Below are positions 44,910 through 56,300 of a DNA stretch of 64,000 nt, piece after piece. The number at the start of each line of letters is the position of its first letter. Within the stretch, counting starts at the first letter, position 1. Source of the DNA: Angiostrongylus vasorum (Eukaryota; Nematoda; Chromadorea; Rhabditida; Metastrongylidae); the NCBI GenBank assembly GCA_018806985.1, contig JADANN010000411.1:25897-89896 (forward strand), in the 5' to 3' direction. A program made the translations under genes and the position numbers. The notes beneath the pieces are model-generated. The model was given only the letters and a program-made list of their open reading frames with translations. It had not been told where the DNA came from and ran no database searches.

Positions 44910-46170
44910 AAGAGGAAACGGACAAATGTTTCGAGTTGTTGAATGAACAGTCAGAGTATATCAAGTTCACCCGAGAAAACCGAAAGACAACTGGCTTCCA
45001 TTCCTGAACGCCCAAATTAGCCTGTCAGAAAATGGCTACATTACGAAGTGGTACCGAAAGCCAAGTAATAAAAAACATCTTGGCTCATTGCCTCTCCTCT
45101 CACCTCTCTCACACAAAAAGGGCGCTGGTAAGAAACATGTTTCGAACAGCAACCAACGTTTGAACGGGAAGAGAGCAGAGAGAGGAGTCCCGGAACTTGG
45201 CGCGGCAAATAGCCATTTCTAATGGCTACGAAACTGTAGCTCGGGACAAGTGTAGAGGAAATCCTAGGCCTCCAAACGACAACTCTAGCGATAAAATGGT
45301 CCCGATTAACCTACCCTTATCTCAGATAATTTAAGTGCACCTATAAAACGCTGCTTAGGAAGGGCGGGTCTAGAGAATTCGGTAAACGTAGTTGAAATGC
45401 CACCGAGTAATCTTAGGCGCCAACGAGTTCGTAACCGCCTATATGACCGTCTGTGTGCAACACAAAATTGCACAGTTTGCCCTAATGGTAGAGACGGTGA
45501 TTGCATGAGCCCGGGTGTAGTTTTTCTTATCTCCTGTAAGGCGTGCGGAGACGAATACATTGGCGAAACGGGCAAAACCCTCTGTGTCCGCATGAAAGAA
45601 CACCTAGTCGGCAAACGTAAACAAAATACCCCACTAGGCACGCATAGGACCCAGAGACATAGCGGGGAGGACTTTGAAGTACGTGTCATGATCCTCGCAC
45701 AGGAATCGAGAACACAAGCGCGCAAAACTCTCGAGACGTTCTGGAGTAATTCCAGAAATCCGAAAATTAGCCGCAGGGAAGAATGCCTAGTTATCACGCA
45801 TGATATTGAGCAGTATATAAGGCTGTTATTTTGATGGGAGGGGCATATTACGCTTCCATGTGAGCTCTGTTGCGGTTGGTCTCCACGCGACATACTCAGT
45901 GGAAGCCTCATAGAAAGCGGTGAGTGTGCAAAGCTGTGTTCAATGTGATTGAAATTTTGGTTCAGCGTTTTCTCTGTTTGGTTATGGAGGTGTTTGGCCG
46001 AATAGATATCTGTCAACCTGACCTTTCAAGGCTCTGAGGGAAGGCGAAATCCGCCGAAACGTCAGTTTGATCGTGAATAAAGAATAAAAAATAACACCTC
46101 GTGTTTGCTCGACAAGAATACGAAGAATTACTTGATCAATGCCGAGGTTAATAGAAAGTCGGACGTGGAA
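44910..46170 (+). mobile_element. PLE 3' half with GIY-YIG endonuclease and pseudo-LTR
   Basis: Starts at the RT end (EETDKCFELLNEQSEYIKFTREN), continues through the linker (GYITKWYRKPSNKK; RALVRNMFRTATNV) with frameshifts, then the open nuclease frame 45397-45834: NRLYDRLCATQNCTVCPNGRDGDC, GVVFLISC, EYIGETGKTLCVRMKEHL, LETFWSNSR and ITHDIEQYIRLLF. The GIY is V-V-F and YIG is intact. UTR, ribozyme motif (46029-46056) and the first bases of a further tandem copy (to about 46170) follow. The minus frame 45306-46016 is its antisense. Confidence 0.85.
46029..46056 (+). ncRNA. Hammerhead-like motif with one inserted base
   Basis: CTGAGGGA has one extra G compared with CTGAGGA. GGCG...CGCC stem II and GAAACGTC are intact. 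The insertion in the core should impair cleavage. Confidence 0.5.
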
Positions 46171-46876
46171 GTTACAAAAAAGGGTACTTTTAAGAAACAC
46201 GTTTAGGACGGCCACCAGAGAGTGCATTCGTATGGACACTGTTAAACGGTTTTTCACAGTCAACAACGGTTAGGGAATAGAGGCAGGAGGTATTCCCGAC
46301 AAACTCCAATGACGCTGAACGCTATTTGGACGCGCTCAATGCAGCAAAATCCTTGTCGAAATCCTGCTTGCTCCGCGCCTCATCCAATGTCCTTGGTATG
46401 TGCGAGAAGGTAATCTTCGTGAAGAGCTTGTAGAGTTTGATCAAAAAGCACATCGGACGATAGTTATGAAGAACTCTTTGATCACCTTTCTCGGCCAGGA
46501 TGACCGTGCATGACATCCTCCGCTGGCCTCTGATTTTTCCCTTTTGAAGGTATTCTGTCATATGGTTTGCCTCGGCGATTGTGGAACGGAAAAGGTTGGT
46601 GTAGGTGTAGAACATTTTCGTTGTTAATTCCATTCGCGGCAATAAGTTTTGCTGATCCCATCTTCGTTCATCAGGGCTGACAGATTATAACCACACAAGT
46701 CCCGACAACATTTTTTTCAGACTTCTTTTTTTTGATGCTTCCAATGGTTTCTTCTGTCTATACCAATGTAGATCTTCCTACAAATCTTTTTGTGCAGCTG
46801 GCACTTTTACTAGCTGTGTTAAATGTGTTGTAGTAGGATCAATCTTCAGTTTCCTTCTCTTTCGAGCAACTCCTTA

Positions 46877-47353
46877 ATTCCCCAAATGGACTTTCTATTA
46901 AACACGAGATTGGATTATAAATGTGTCGTTCTCTTTTTCAACAATGGCGAGGTTGTTGTTCAGCACACTTTTGCTTTCGCACACGCAGAACACATACAAC
47001 ACAACGGGAACTGAAGTTTCGGCAATATCGCCTTCTTAAGAGCCTAGAAGGGTACACTGATATGTAATTTACTGGGTCGAACGCTTCAACATCACAAACA
47101 GGAAGATGAAAATCTGAACGGTAATTACACGATCACCGGCGTCTCAAAAAAAACCCACAGTCTTTTACCTGCCTTTCACCGAAGAAGAACAACCACTCAG
47201 AGTCACGTATGGTTGATGACTGCACCACTCAACATCAAAAATCAATTCTGTCTTCACGTCAGCTACCGTTGCATTGTATGTGTTCTATGTGCACGGAGGT
47301 AAACGACTGCTGAATAACCACCTCGCGATTGCTGAAAAAGAGGACGACACAAT
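46877..47353 (-). mobile_element. Compact PLE derivative with inverted arms and ribozyme motif, nested in RTE-B
   Basis: RTE-B sequence continues on both sides with a short repeated TCCTTA (46871-46876 and 47354-47359). On the minus strand the order is: inverted pseudo-LTR arm (47350-47262), PLE 3' UTR (47250-47050), ribozyme-like motif (47047-47008), pseudo-LTR arm in normal orientation (47005-46920) and the first codons of the PLE. The inverted arm begins at CACGTCAGC, the predicted cleavage site. No coding capacity. Confidence 0.75.
47008..47047 (-). ncRNA. Decayed hammerhead-like motif
   Basis: Minus strand CTTAAGA replaces CTGANGA. Stem II and GAAAC are intact, and TTC stands at the cleavage triplet. 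Probably inactive. Confidence 0.45.
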
Positions 47354-48214
47354 TCCTTAGTAGTAATACAGATGCGATCCGATCTTGTTGCTCGAGGAAC
47401 GAAGGCGAATTCGGCACAGCTTTTCAGTCCTTCGACAAGCACCTCGTAGTCTTTGGCTGGGTCTTCTTTAGTCTGCCAGTCACCTTTGGACATGATTTCA
47501 TTTGCAATGTCTCTACCGTATACAGTTAGACTTTTCCCTCGTGGTCGATTACATGCATTCTTTTCCAATTCACGGCTGAATCGAATGTTCGCGCGAATAA
47601 AGCGGTCATCGGAACCAGCACACAATGAGAAGACTACCGATGTGACAAATAGGCACCATCTTCTGTTTGTCAGAATGTGGTCGATCGCCGCATGAGTCAT
47701 GCGGTTAGCAGACTATGTCCAACTGCGACTAACAGTCCTGCGGGACGGTTTCCATTTCCATTTCTTCCTCATAGTCTGATATTTCCGATCTTGTGTTCGC
47801 TCTCGTTGGCCTTTCTTATTCTGGCGTTCAAGTCTCCGCCAACGAAATTATAATACGCTTTGTCAGTGCGGAAAACTTGCTCCAACTATTAGTAGAATGC
47901 ATTTGATTCGTACTCACCCATGTCGGTCCGTGAATAGTAATTGATGATTGTGATCTCCTTATGACGCGTCATTTGAAGAAGGAGTACGGCTAAGCGAGAG
48001 GAAGGATCCCGTATGAGTCGACGAGATGGACGGCTGGACGACAAAGCCTACACCGCCAAGATTTGGTGTCGGGACCTTTCCTCCACGGATGACAAGGGTC
48101 CTCTTGTTTAGCTGGCGTACGTCGGCCTTCTTGTTCTTTGTTTCTTGTCGTGGGATCACATAGGTTTAAAGGGATGTGCGAACATTTCTATTTTCATTTT
48201 ATGCACAACGACCA

Positions 48215-48345
48215 GCTCGAGAATGGCTTGCATTGCGGAGTCATTCGACACGCCTGTGTAAAGTAAAGCAACATCGAATGACTCCATTACATGGATGCTG
48301 TTTGGTTGCGCGCACTGTAGGTGATCTAGAAATATTTTGGTGTCA
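48215..48345 (-). pseudogene. PLE reverse transcriptase fragment
   Basis: Reverse complement matches the coding segment for SFDVTALYTNVSNDSAMQAI in the copy at 50970-51080, with frameshifts. Only about 130 bases remain. Confidence 0.7.
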
Positions 48346-48649
48346 GGTGGGTCGGTTGATACTCAAATGCGCCAAAAAACATTATCGAAAAAGAATGTGG
48401 ATGTGATGCCCTTCTTCACATTTGCAAACGACACATGCAATAAGCTCAAGGGTCCAACAAGGGCTGTATTATTCAATCTCCAGAGCTCGGTGCACTTTTG
48501 TCGGAGCCAAGGAGCACAGCAAATTTTGAGCCATTTCACTGCGACGAGAAGAGAGGCACTGAGTACTAGTAAGTACAGAGAGCTAGTTCTCTTCTGAAAT
48601 TCGAAGTTAGCATCGTAATGTATGAGGTATATGAAGCAGGGGAATTTAA
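48346..48649. other. No gene recognised
   Basis: Short frames only; no repeat family of this window is seen. Confidence 0.35.
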
Positions 48650-49215
48650 AGTAACTAATCCTAATTAGTTCTCATTCCCCTACGTTTTTCTACAATGGCT
48701 AACTGTTAATCACAATTAGCCTTGCACTGCCTAACCATGTTCTCAATCAAGTATGCAACTTGTCGTGCACTAGTCGTCCCCTCAACTAGATATGCACTTG
48801 TCTTGCACTGCTTAGTCGTCTTCAAAGAGCAACGTTCTGTCACCATATCTTCAAAACCATCTCTTCCACTACTCTGGCTAAACTCCTCCTATTAGAGAAC
48901 GCACATGAGCGGCTTTATCAGGCAGAAATTAGTCTTCTCCACAGTTTTCTCCACAAATCTCGTTACCAGTTCTGTCTACCAGGATCCCTTCTTGGGGCTG
49001 GCGCTTCTACCATTCACCCCCTTCTCTATATATTCACATTGTTAATATTGCATTGTTATTACTTTTATAAGCAATTATAACCCCAGCTTGAGACCGTGCT
49101 CTATGGCAACGTCAGAAAGTAAAGCGTGGCAAATCCGTAGGAAGTAGAGCATTCTACTCCGAGCTAGCAATTATTCGGTACTGAACACTGACTACAAGAC
49201 CCATGTTCCGCCCAC
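48650..49215 (+). repeat. LTR-like sequence, right half similar to 61440-61600
   Basis: The end part (TTGAGACCGTGCTCTATGGC, AGCGTGGCAAATCC, GCATTCTACT, AGCTAGCAATTATTCGGTAC, GAACACTGACTACAAGACC) aligns with the end of the 59969-61610 insertion. The composition and shared right terminus suggest a solo LTR of a BEL/Pao- or Gypsy-type element. The left boundary was not found, and no coding part is present. Confidence 0.45.
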
Positions 49216-49444
49216 CAACCAATACAGTATTTGTGTAGCAGCTGTACGTGTTCATAGCAAAAGCTGAACCCTTTTTTGACATTGAGATATCAACGAATGG
49301 CTTTTTGAGTGCTCTTGCAATTTTTAAAAAGTTTCTGATTAAAAAATGAGACGGTGGCAATAGCTGGAACAAATACGTTCAAATAATTGATTTCCCTATG
49401 AGTTGCTAAACACAAGGTCTCCCAAGAGTAAAAAATGTTCAACA
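49216..49444. other. No gene recognised
   Basis: AT-rich spacer before the PLE end. Confidence 0.35.
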
Positions 49445-49530
49445 ACAAGTCGTTTTCTTGTTCAGCAATCGCGAGGTTGTTAAACAGCATACATTTACTT
49501 CCATACAAAAACACAATACAATACAACAGT

Positions 49531-49567
49531 AGCTGACGTTTCGGCAGTATCGCCTTCTTCAGAGCCT
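49531..49567 (-). ncRNA. Hammerhead-like ribozyme of the near-complete PLE
   Basis: Minus: CTGAAGA (49562-49556), stem II GGC/GCC with a 6-base loop, GAAACGTC (49542-49535), and flanking GGCT/AGCT giving a 4-position stem I. The core is intact; cleavage is expected after GTC. Confidence 0.65.
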
Positions 49568-49763
49568 GGAAGGGTATACTGACATACAATTTACTAGGCC
49601 AAACGCTTCAATGACACTTACAAAAAAGACGAAAAACTCTATGGTAATTACATGGTCAACAGCTTCTCGAAAAAAACTCACCGCTTTTTTACGTGCCTTC
49701 CCATGAGGAAGATTAGAACAGCTGATTATGGTCGCATAAGGTTGATGACTGCACCATCCCACA

Positions 49764-50760
49764 TCAGAAATTGATGCGAACATACGGGGTCAGGTCGCGT
49801 ATGACCTCTGGGCATTCATCCCTGCTATTCATTGTAGGGTTTTTGGCATTTATCCAAGAAGCCTCAAGAAGTTTTCGCGCTGGTGTTCTAGGCTCCTGCG
49901 CAAGGATATTGACTTTTACTTCAAAATCGTCCCCGCTGTGCTTTTGTATCCTATGCGTGCCTAGTGGGGTACTTTGTCTTAGTTTTCGTTTGCCATCTAG
50001 GTGTTCTTTTATACGGATACACAAAGGCCTGCCCGTTTCGCCAATATATTCATCTCCGCAATTATTACACGAGATCAGGTATATCGTACCTGAACTCATG
50101 CAATCACCGTCCCTGCCGTAAGGGCAGATTACGCAATTTGTTGTTTCGCATAGACGGTCATACAGGCGGTTACGAACTAACTGACGACGTAGAGTAGCCG
50201 GTGGTATTTCAACTATCGCTACCGATTCCTCTAGACCTGCCCTTCTTAAGCATCGTTTAATCGCTACGCTTACTTCATCGCTAATAAAGGGCAGCATAAA
50301 CGGGACTTTCTTTTTTTGGCCAAGTGTTTCGCTTGGGCGCATCGCTCTCCTTCTAAACTTATCTCGTGGGGTTACTATTTCGTAGCCATTGGAGATGGCT
50401 ATTTGCCGAGCCAAGTCGCGCGATTCTTCCTTTAGTTCCCCGGTTGTGCACACAGAGGTGGCTGTTCGAAACATGTTTCTCACAAGCGCCCTCTTTGTGT
50501 GTGAAGGGTGGGAAGAAAGGAAGTGAACGAGGATGTTCTTGTTACTTGGCTTTCGGTACCACTTTGTCAGGTAACCGCTACTTGATAGGCTTATCTGGAC
50601 GTTTAAAAACGGAAGCCAGTCTTTTCTCGGTTTCTCCCGGGTGAACTTAATGTACTCAGACTGCTCGTTCAATAATTCAAAGCATTTGTCCATCTCCTCC
50701 TGCGTAGAGAAGATGACAAAACAGTCATCTACATATCTGCAGTAGAGTAGTGGCCGGAGA
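49764..50760 (-). pseudogene. PLE RT C-terminus, linker and GIY-YIG endonuclease
   Basis: Open from about 50760 (Y-V-D-D at 50724-50735) to the stop at 49764; counting from the Met codon at 50693 gives 309 residues. FLNVQISLSSSGYLTKWYRKPSNKN is the RT thumb. Residues 187-198 form a Cys cluster (CVICPYGRDGDC). T203-I-Y205 and Y216-I-G218 are the GIY-YIG pair, R225 or R227 the catalytic Arg (RIKEHL), and E278 in LLEASW the likely metal ligand. The best nuclease frame in the window and plausibly foldable. Confidence 0.85.
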
Positions 50761-51549
50761 TCGAGAGCAGGGAGCTTCTATCTTAGACATGAATACAATG
50801 GCAAGGCTTGGTGCCAGTCGCTGTCCCATAGCCAACCCCCTTATTTGCGCGAAATATTTCCCAGACCATCTGAAAATCGAGCAGTTTAGGCACTCCTTTA
50901 GGAGAGCCATTAGCTGCTGAATGGACAAGCCATGCATATTTATTCTTCCTTCATGTTTAACAAGAAGTTCGAAGATGGCTTGCATTGCGGAGTCATTCGA
51001 TACGTTGGTGTACAACGCAGTAACGTCGAAGGACTCCATCACGTACGCGTTATTAGGAGACGCGTTACGTAGACGTTCTAGGAACATTTGGGTGTTTGTG
51101 AGGTGAGCTGGAATATGGTTAAGCAACTGGGTAAGTATTAGGCTTAAAAACCAGGTTATTCTATCCGTTGGCCCGTCTACGCAGCTGATGATGGGTCTAA
51201 CCTTAAATGATGACGGATTGGTTGACGCAAGATCATCAGGTGATACCAACTTATGTGTTTTAATAAGTAGGTATAGGACGGGACATGTTGGTGTATCGAT
51301 TTTAAAGTGCGAAATAACCGATGGTTTTAAACCTGCAGCCTTTGCCACACTGACCCATTGATTGTTTAGCTTTCGGTATTGACTTTTGTATTCCTTTTCA
51401 GAGGATGGGCGATAGAGGGTAGCATCACTAAGATGTTCCTCTGTTATCTCAACATCCAGCTGGCGAGGAATAACTACGAACTCTCCCCCCTTATCACTAA
51501 CAGACAATCTTATTCTTTTTGAGTTTATTAATTCTCTAATTTCTCGCAT
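50725..51549 (-). pseudogene. PLE reverse transcriptase, N-terminal and central part
   Basis: The 274-codon frame includes SDKGGEFVVIPRQLD (RT1-like), CPVLYLLIKTHKL (typical of PLE and telomerase-like RTs), KVRPIISCVDGPTDRI, SFDVTALYTNVSND with the first catalytic Asp, and GLAMGQRLAPSLA. A frameshift near 50775 places the Y-V-D-D box (50724-50735) in the frame of the following 309-codon piece. Apart from that indel the catalytic residues are all present. Confidence 0.85.
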
Positions 51550-52464
51550 GCCACATTTTTTGTGCGGCTGTAAGGTTAGAGATAAACTTTCTATCGCGGT
51601 AGTGATTAAGGGTCTTGAGAACGCCGTCCGAAAACATGCGGAATTTTATGTCAACTCCATCGTTAGGGTCCTGCTGTCTAAAAAACGTCTTTGGGAAAGG
51701 AGATGGTGGTAGTGATGCCGCCTCTTGATTTTTTATCTTTGTTTGATGTTTCTTGCTTGGCCTGATAGCGGAGTCGATCTTGAAGCTCATAAAGGTTACA
51801 TGCTATCCTACGCAGGGTCGTTTTTAGAAATGGGCTGTGATGGTGCAAAGCTTGGGCCCAATTCTAATAGCGAGCGCGTACTCTCAGGTATTGTTATGCC
51901 CCCAATCACGGTGACCCTAGATTTTACTGGTGCATTATCAACCCTATTTTGACTATTATCAGAACCGTGAAAAAATTTGTTTGCGGTAGAATTTTCTTGA
52001 AGCTGAGACATGTGAATTACCCAAAAGATTTTCGAATTTTCGTTGTAAGGTTATTTTGGCATTAGACCTAATAAAATCGCATATCAATATTGACCCACCA
52101 ACTATTCTCGTCCAAAGGCGATCCTCCAAATACAAAGCACAAAAAATGTTCCTTCGTCGCACACTTCTTCATTCTGGCAAACATCTCGTTCTGCTTGCTT
52201 CGTAGTGCAGCTCGAAGCAGTTCCATTTCGATGCCTCGTACTTGTTGGCTGTCCTCTGGTAGACCGCATATCTCGTGAAGTCGCTTTCTTTTTTATAAAC
52301 TTTGGCACGACTCGATGTTGAAAGCAGCGGCGGAGAAAGTTGATTTGCTGTCTAGCTAAGACAATCTTTTGTCTTAGTGACAACGCTTCCTTCACAAGTC
52401 GAAAGTATTTTGCTGGTACATCTTGTAACAGTTCCCAGGATCGACTTTCTATTAACCTCGGCAT
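51536..52464 (-). pseudogene. PLE N-terminal region
   Basis: Frames 52102-52464, 51959-52162, 51808-52011 and 51536-51790 overlap through successive indels. Recognisable blocks are ESRSWELLQDVPAKYFRLVKEALSLRQKIVLARQQINFLRRC, then RSNAKITLQRKFENL, VTVIGGITIPESTRSLLELGPSFAP and RMFSDGVLKTLNHYRDRKF. The first two also occur in the 28711-29298 copy. The function of this region in PLEs is not established; it is basic and helical. Confidence 0.8.
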
Positions 52465-52500
52465 TGGAATATGAATGCGTCGTTTTCTTGTTCAGCAATC

Positions 52501-53356
52501 AACAAACAACTCAACAAACAAGCAACTCAACAATAAGTTCCGTAGAAAAGTCGTCTTGAGAGGAGCAAGAGTCAAAATGTCTCAGCCAGTTTTTCATCTA
52601 CAGCTAAGTTTCATTACGACATTCTCCTTTTTTCAAGTTCTTGTCTGAAATTTACCCACTTTAATGTGATTGCCTATCTTTGTGTTCTAGTCACGATCCA
52701 GGAACACTCTCGAGACGTCCAAAGATTTTGAACCGCAGCACGTTGTTTGTAATGAGCTGAGACAACGCATCAGAAAGACGTCACAGGTGCTGGCAAAAAT
52801 TAGAGTCTATAGTTTCTGTTAAAATATTCCTTTCTATGGTGGCACTACATGTTAATGGTTCAGTGACGAAGTTATTATGAAAATCAGCAGAATTTCCCAC
52901 CGTGAGGCATAGCGCCATCGTAGCGTGAGGCACATCAACAGTGTAAAAACTGGACCAACCGTTTATTATGGCACAGTTCTATGATGTGTAAGCATTGACC
53001 TGAAGTTTCACTTTTAATGAACAGACGCATTACAGGTAGACGTTGTTCATAAATATCGAGTGCTCTGTGTTTCTATGCACACTCCATGTAGTTTATGGAA
53101 TAGCTTAGTAATTCTCACATGGCGTGCACAGGCACTGGAATGATAGCACGTGACTAATGGTTTGCTTCGCGGATGGAAATTATTGTGCTTCTAGCTCGTT
53201 ATGGGCTGGTACCTGCCAGATTGCAGAAACTAGTCAACCCCATAACAGTTCTATTTTGCTTTCAAACAACGCCTTTCTTGATCTTATCGGCTCACTCCTT
53301 CGATTTGTAGAGTGTAGAATGTAGAATATTGTTTACTCTCTCAAATCCCAGCATTC
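52501..53356. other. No gene recognised
   Basis: AT-rich sequence. About 52690-52740 faintly recalls PLE sequence (AGGAACACTCTCGAGACGT, then TGAACCGCAG). No other feature. Confidence 0.4.
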
Positions 53357-56300
53357 ACCTGTTTTACTTGTAGTCCCGTTGATCGCCGGAGTGACTTGAG
53401 CGGGCGCGAGATAAACCTTCCATTTCTCCCTGTCGCGTGCAAGAGTAGCCCAGTGGGTTCTGCTCGCTCTAAGGGACTCGTCGAGCATCATATCTTTCTT
53501 CTAGGGTCTTCGTGAAGAACTCTGACCATCGGGTCGGTGGTCTTCCTGCAGTACGTTTGACATCCCGAGGAATCCAGTCACTAACGGCTCTTGTCCATCG
53601 GTTGTCATTCATACGCATTATGCATTCGGCGCATCTTGTCTTCGACTGTTTGGCGTACAGACGGCACCTTTGATTTTTGATCGTTGACGCAGATCGGAAC
53701 TTCGAAATCCTTCCCTCTACTTGTGTGAAGCAGGGATACTCTTTAGCATCGTCCTTTCGACTGCGCGTTCGATAACGCTGAGTGATCTTTTCATCCTGCT
53801 TACGCTGCAGTCGAGTTTCTGACGCATACGTTGGGACAGGAAGTACCGTTGAGTCGAAAAAGTGGGCTGAGCTTCTTTGTTCTCTTCACTACATCACTCG
53901 ATGCTCTTGAAAGCTCCTCAAGCAGCTCGTTTCTTTCTGCTCAGCTGTGGAGCTAAGTCGTTCATCATATTGATTTCTCGACCTAGATAGACATAACTGG
54001 AGCATTCGGAAAGATTCGTTCCGTTGAGCGTGAATGGGGCATACGAAACCAATCCGTTCCTCATGAACATCGCTTTTTGTGAGAAGTAGACATCGAAGCA
54101 CCAATCCTTCCACAGGCTTTATCAAAGGCCAGCAAGCATACGTTCCGCTTGGCTAATGTTTGCGTGTAATAAGGACGATGCCATCAGCAAAGCGAAGATG
54201 GTGTAACTGCCGACCATCGATTTTCACTCCCATATTGTCCCTATTCCAATGTTCGCATGACATTCTGGAGTGTGGCGGTAAATAAATTTGGCGAGATGGT
54301 ATCGCCTTGCCTAACTCCTCTTTTGACGCCGATGTTAATATCGTTGTGGATTGGTGATATCTTGGTTGTGAAAGCTTTTTGTACAGCTCACGAAGAATCT
54401 TTTACCTACTGAGTAGGAAACTCCTTGATTATCAACGGCTTCCCATAAATGCTTCTATCTCATTCGAGTCAAATGCACTTCTTTAAATCGATGAAAGTGA
54501 GACAGAGCGGTCTCTTTGTGCTCTCGCGATACTTCAATGAGTCTTGTTATCGTGAGCATGTGGTCCATCGTACTACAAATCCTTTTCCAGCACCCTGCTT
54601 GCTCACATGGCTGTCCTCCGTCCAGTGTTCTGTCAATCCCGTATAGGATGACTCGAGTGAAAACTTTGTAGACGACAGACAGCAAAGCAGATTGGGCGAT
54701 AGTTACGATATCGTGTAGGGTCACCCTTCTTTGAACAATAACACGGTCTTGCTGGTCTTCCACTGAGTGAGCGACCCTGCATTCAGACAGGTAACGTGTG
54801 AAGAGCCGAGCCAGTGTGTTTACGAGCACTGGCGGAAGGTTCTTCAGGTGTTCTGATCTTATCCTGTCCCGGGCCTGGTGCTGTTCAATTTTCACCGACG
54901 AAATGGCATGTCGGATTTCGGAAAGGAGAACCGGTGGTACAACATATCCATCCTCCTTTTGTTTGATGTGATGGAAGGTGGACGTGGCTATCAGAGAGAT
55001 CTGAGTGGTATACGTGAATGGTTTTCTCCGTTGCCTTGTGCTCGACTGGTCCGTCGCGGAGTGCAATCATCTTAGTCTTGTAATTGGCGAAGCTTCGGTG
55101 GGCTTTGCGAATGCTTTTCCCAGCCTCTGCAGCTTCGACCATTACTGCTGCTCTTCCCTCTGTAAGATCTTCTTTTTATTGCCTGTCCGCAATATGTTTT
55201 GCAAGTTCGGACGTTGGTTCGCGGTTGCGGCAGCTCTTGCGATCCCACGCTGGCGTATCAGCTCGGAGTGTTTCTGGAGACAGACGTCTCTTGGTGACTT
55301 TCGAACTCCCAGCTTTCATAGCGCTAACGTGAAGATATTGAATGAGCTGATCGTGATTCTTCGTCGAGATGTTATCCAGGAACGGCATCTGCCCCACAGC
55401 CGACTAATGAACTGAACTAATCTCAGTTTGTAGTGGTTAGTAACTTCGTTTTTGAACTTAGCGGCTCTTTCTCGCTTTCCGTGAGAGGTGGAATCTTGCG
55501 CGATAGAGGTGGGTGGTCTGATCGCATGTATAACTTTTGTGACGACAGCGACGTTTTGATTTACTATGATGTGGTCTATTTCGTTACGGTAATCACCACT
55601 GGTAGACTCTCACGTCCAGCGTTGAGAGTGGGGCTTTTGGATTTGCGAGTTACCATGGATGGTCTTGGTCGTCATGATAATCTCAGACAGCCGCTCACCC
55701 TTTTCGATCCATTCCAATCCGTGGGGACGCAATGTGACGTTCTTCAAGAGTTCTTTTGTTCCAGTCTTGGCGTTAAAAATCTCAATCATGACCTTGAAGA
55801 ATGTGTGGTCTTCTCTGTAGAACTTCTCCATGTCCGTATAGATCGCTTCGACTTCTTCTTCACGTCATAGTATGATGTGGGCGCCTGAACGACAAGGATT
55901 GTCAAAGCAGGAATTGATCCACATCTCTTTAATCGTATACGTCCTATTCGGGTTGTTAGCTGTTCCGGATGAAGCAATGTTCGTAGAACAAACTAGTGTT
56001 GACGAGAACGCCGATGCCGCCGACTCCTCTTCCGTCGCGTGGGTTTGCGCGGAATACTTCCCCCGCGGTCTCACTGACGGCGTTTACTGGGTAGCGTAGC
56101 CTCGTCTCGTACCTTATCACTCTTTCTTGCATAAGCAAGTCTTCTATCAAGGACTCCTTTGCAAGTGTACGTGCATTGTAGGAGCAGATCGTCACCTTGG
56201 CTCTTTGCAGACCAGGCATTTTCCATTGGATCTGAGATTTTAGCAGCCTCTCCGTACTCGTCCTACCCAACGCTGCCGAATTGGGTCTTTCGGGGTTTGG

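Larger units (their letters stand above)
46310..48165 (-). pseudogene. RTE family B LINE, both ends truncated, with nested PLE derivative
   Basis: Minus strand: endonuclease part with [23 protein letters not shown] (47959-48159), the endonuclease C-terminus HAAIDHILTNRRWCLF, GSDDRFIRANIRFS (47520-47700; GSDH is GSDD) and linker EDPAKDYEVLVEGLKSCAEFA. It is interrupted at 46877-47353, then the RT block (46322-46642): GQRRMSCTVILAEKGDQRVLHNYRPMCF. The palm and C-terminus are missing. Confidence 0.8.
49445..52500 (-). mobile_element. Nearly complete Penelope-like element
   Basis: About 3.05 kb. Both ends carry the same pseudo-LTR piece (minus GATTGCTGAACAAGAAAACG at 52500-52480 and about 49473-49453), giving a direct repeat. 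The order is N-terminal helical region (52464-51540), RT (51549-50700), linker, GIY-YIG (about 50130-49764), UTR and ribozyme (49567-49531). Flanks share AACAAC-rich sequence, possibly the target duplication. The reading frame shifts about four times, and the longest pieces are 274 and 309 codons. Confidence 0.9.

Noticed and set aside
45306..46016. 236-codon minus-strand frame
   Set aside because: Antisense of the PLE GIY-YIG frame at 45397-45834, which has all the family motifs in the plus direction.
49445..52500. Retroviral or LTR-retrotransposon identity for the RT element
   Set aside because: The direct terminal repeat is short, there is no gag, protease, RNase H or integrase, and the GIY-YIG domain plus RT type identify a Penelope-like element.
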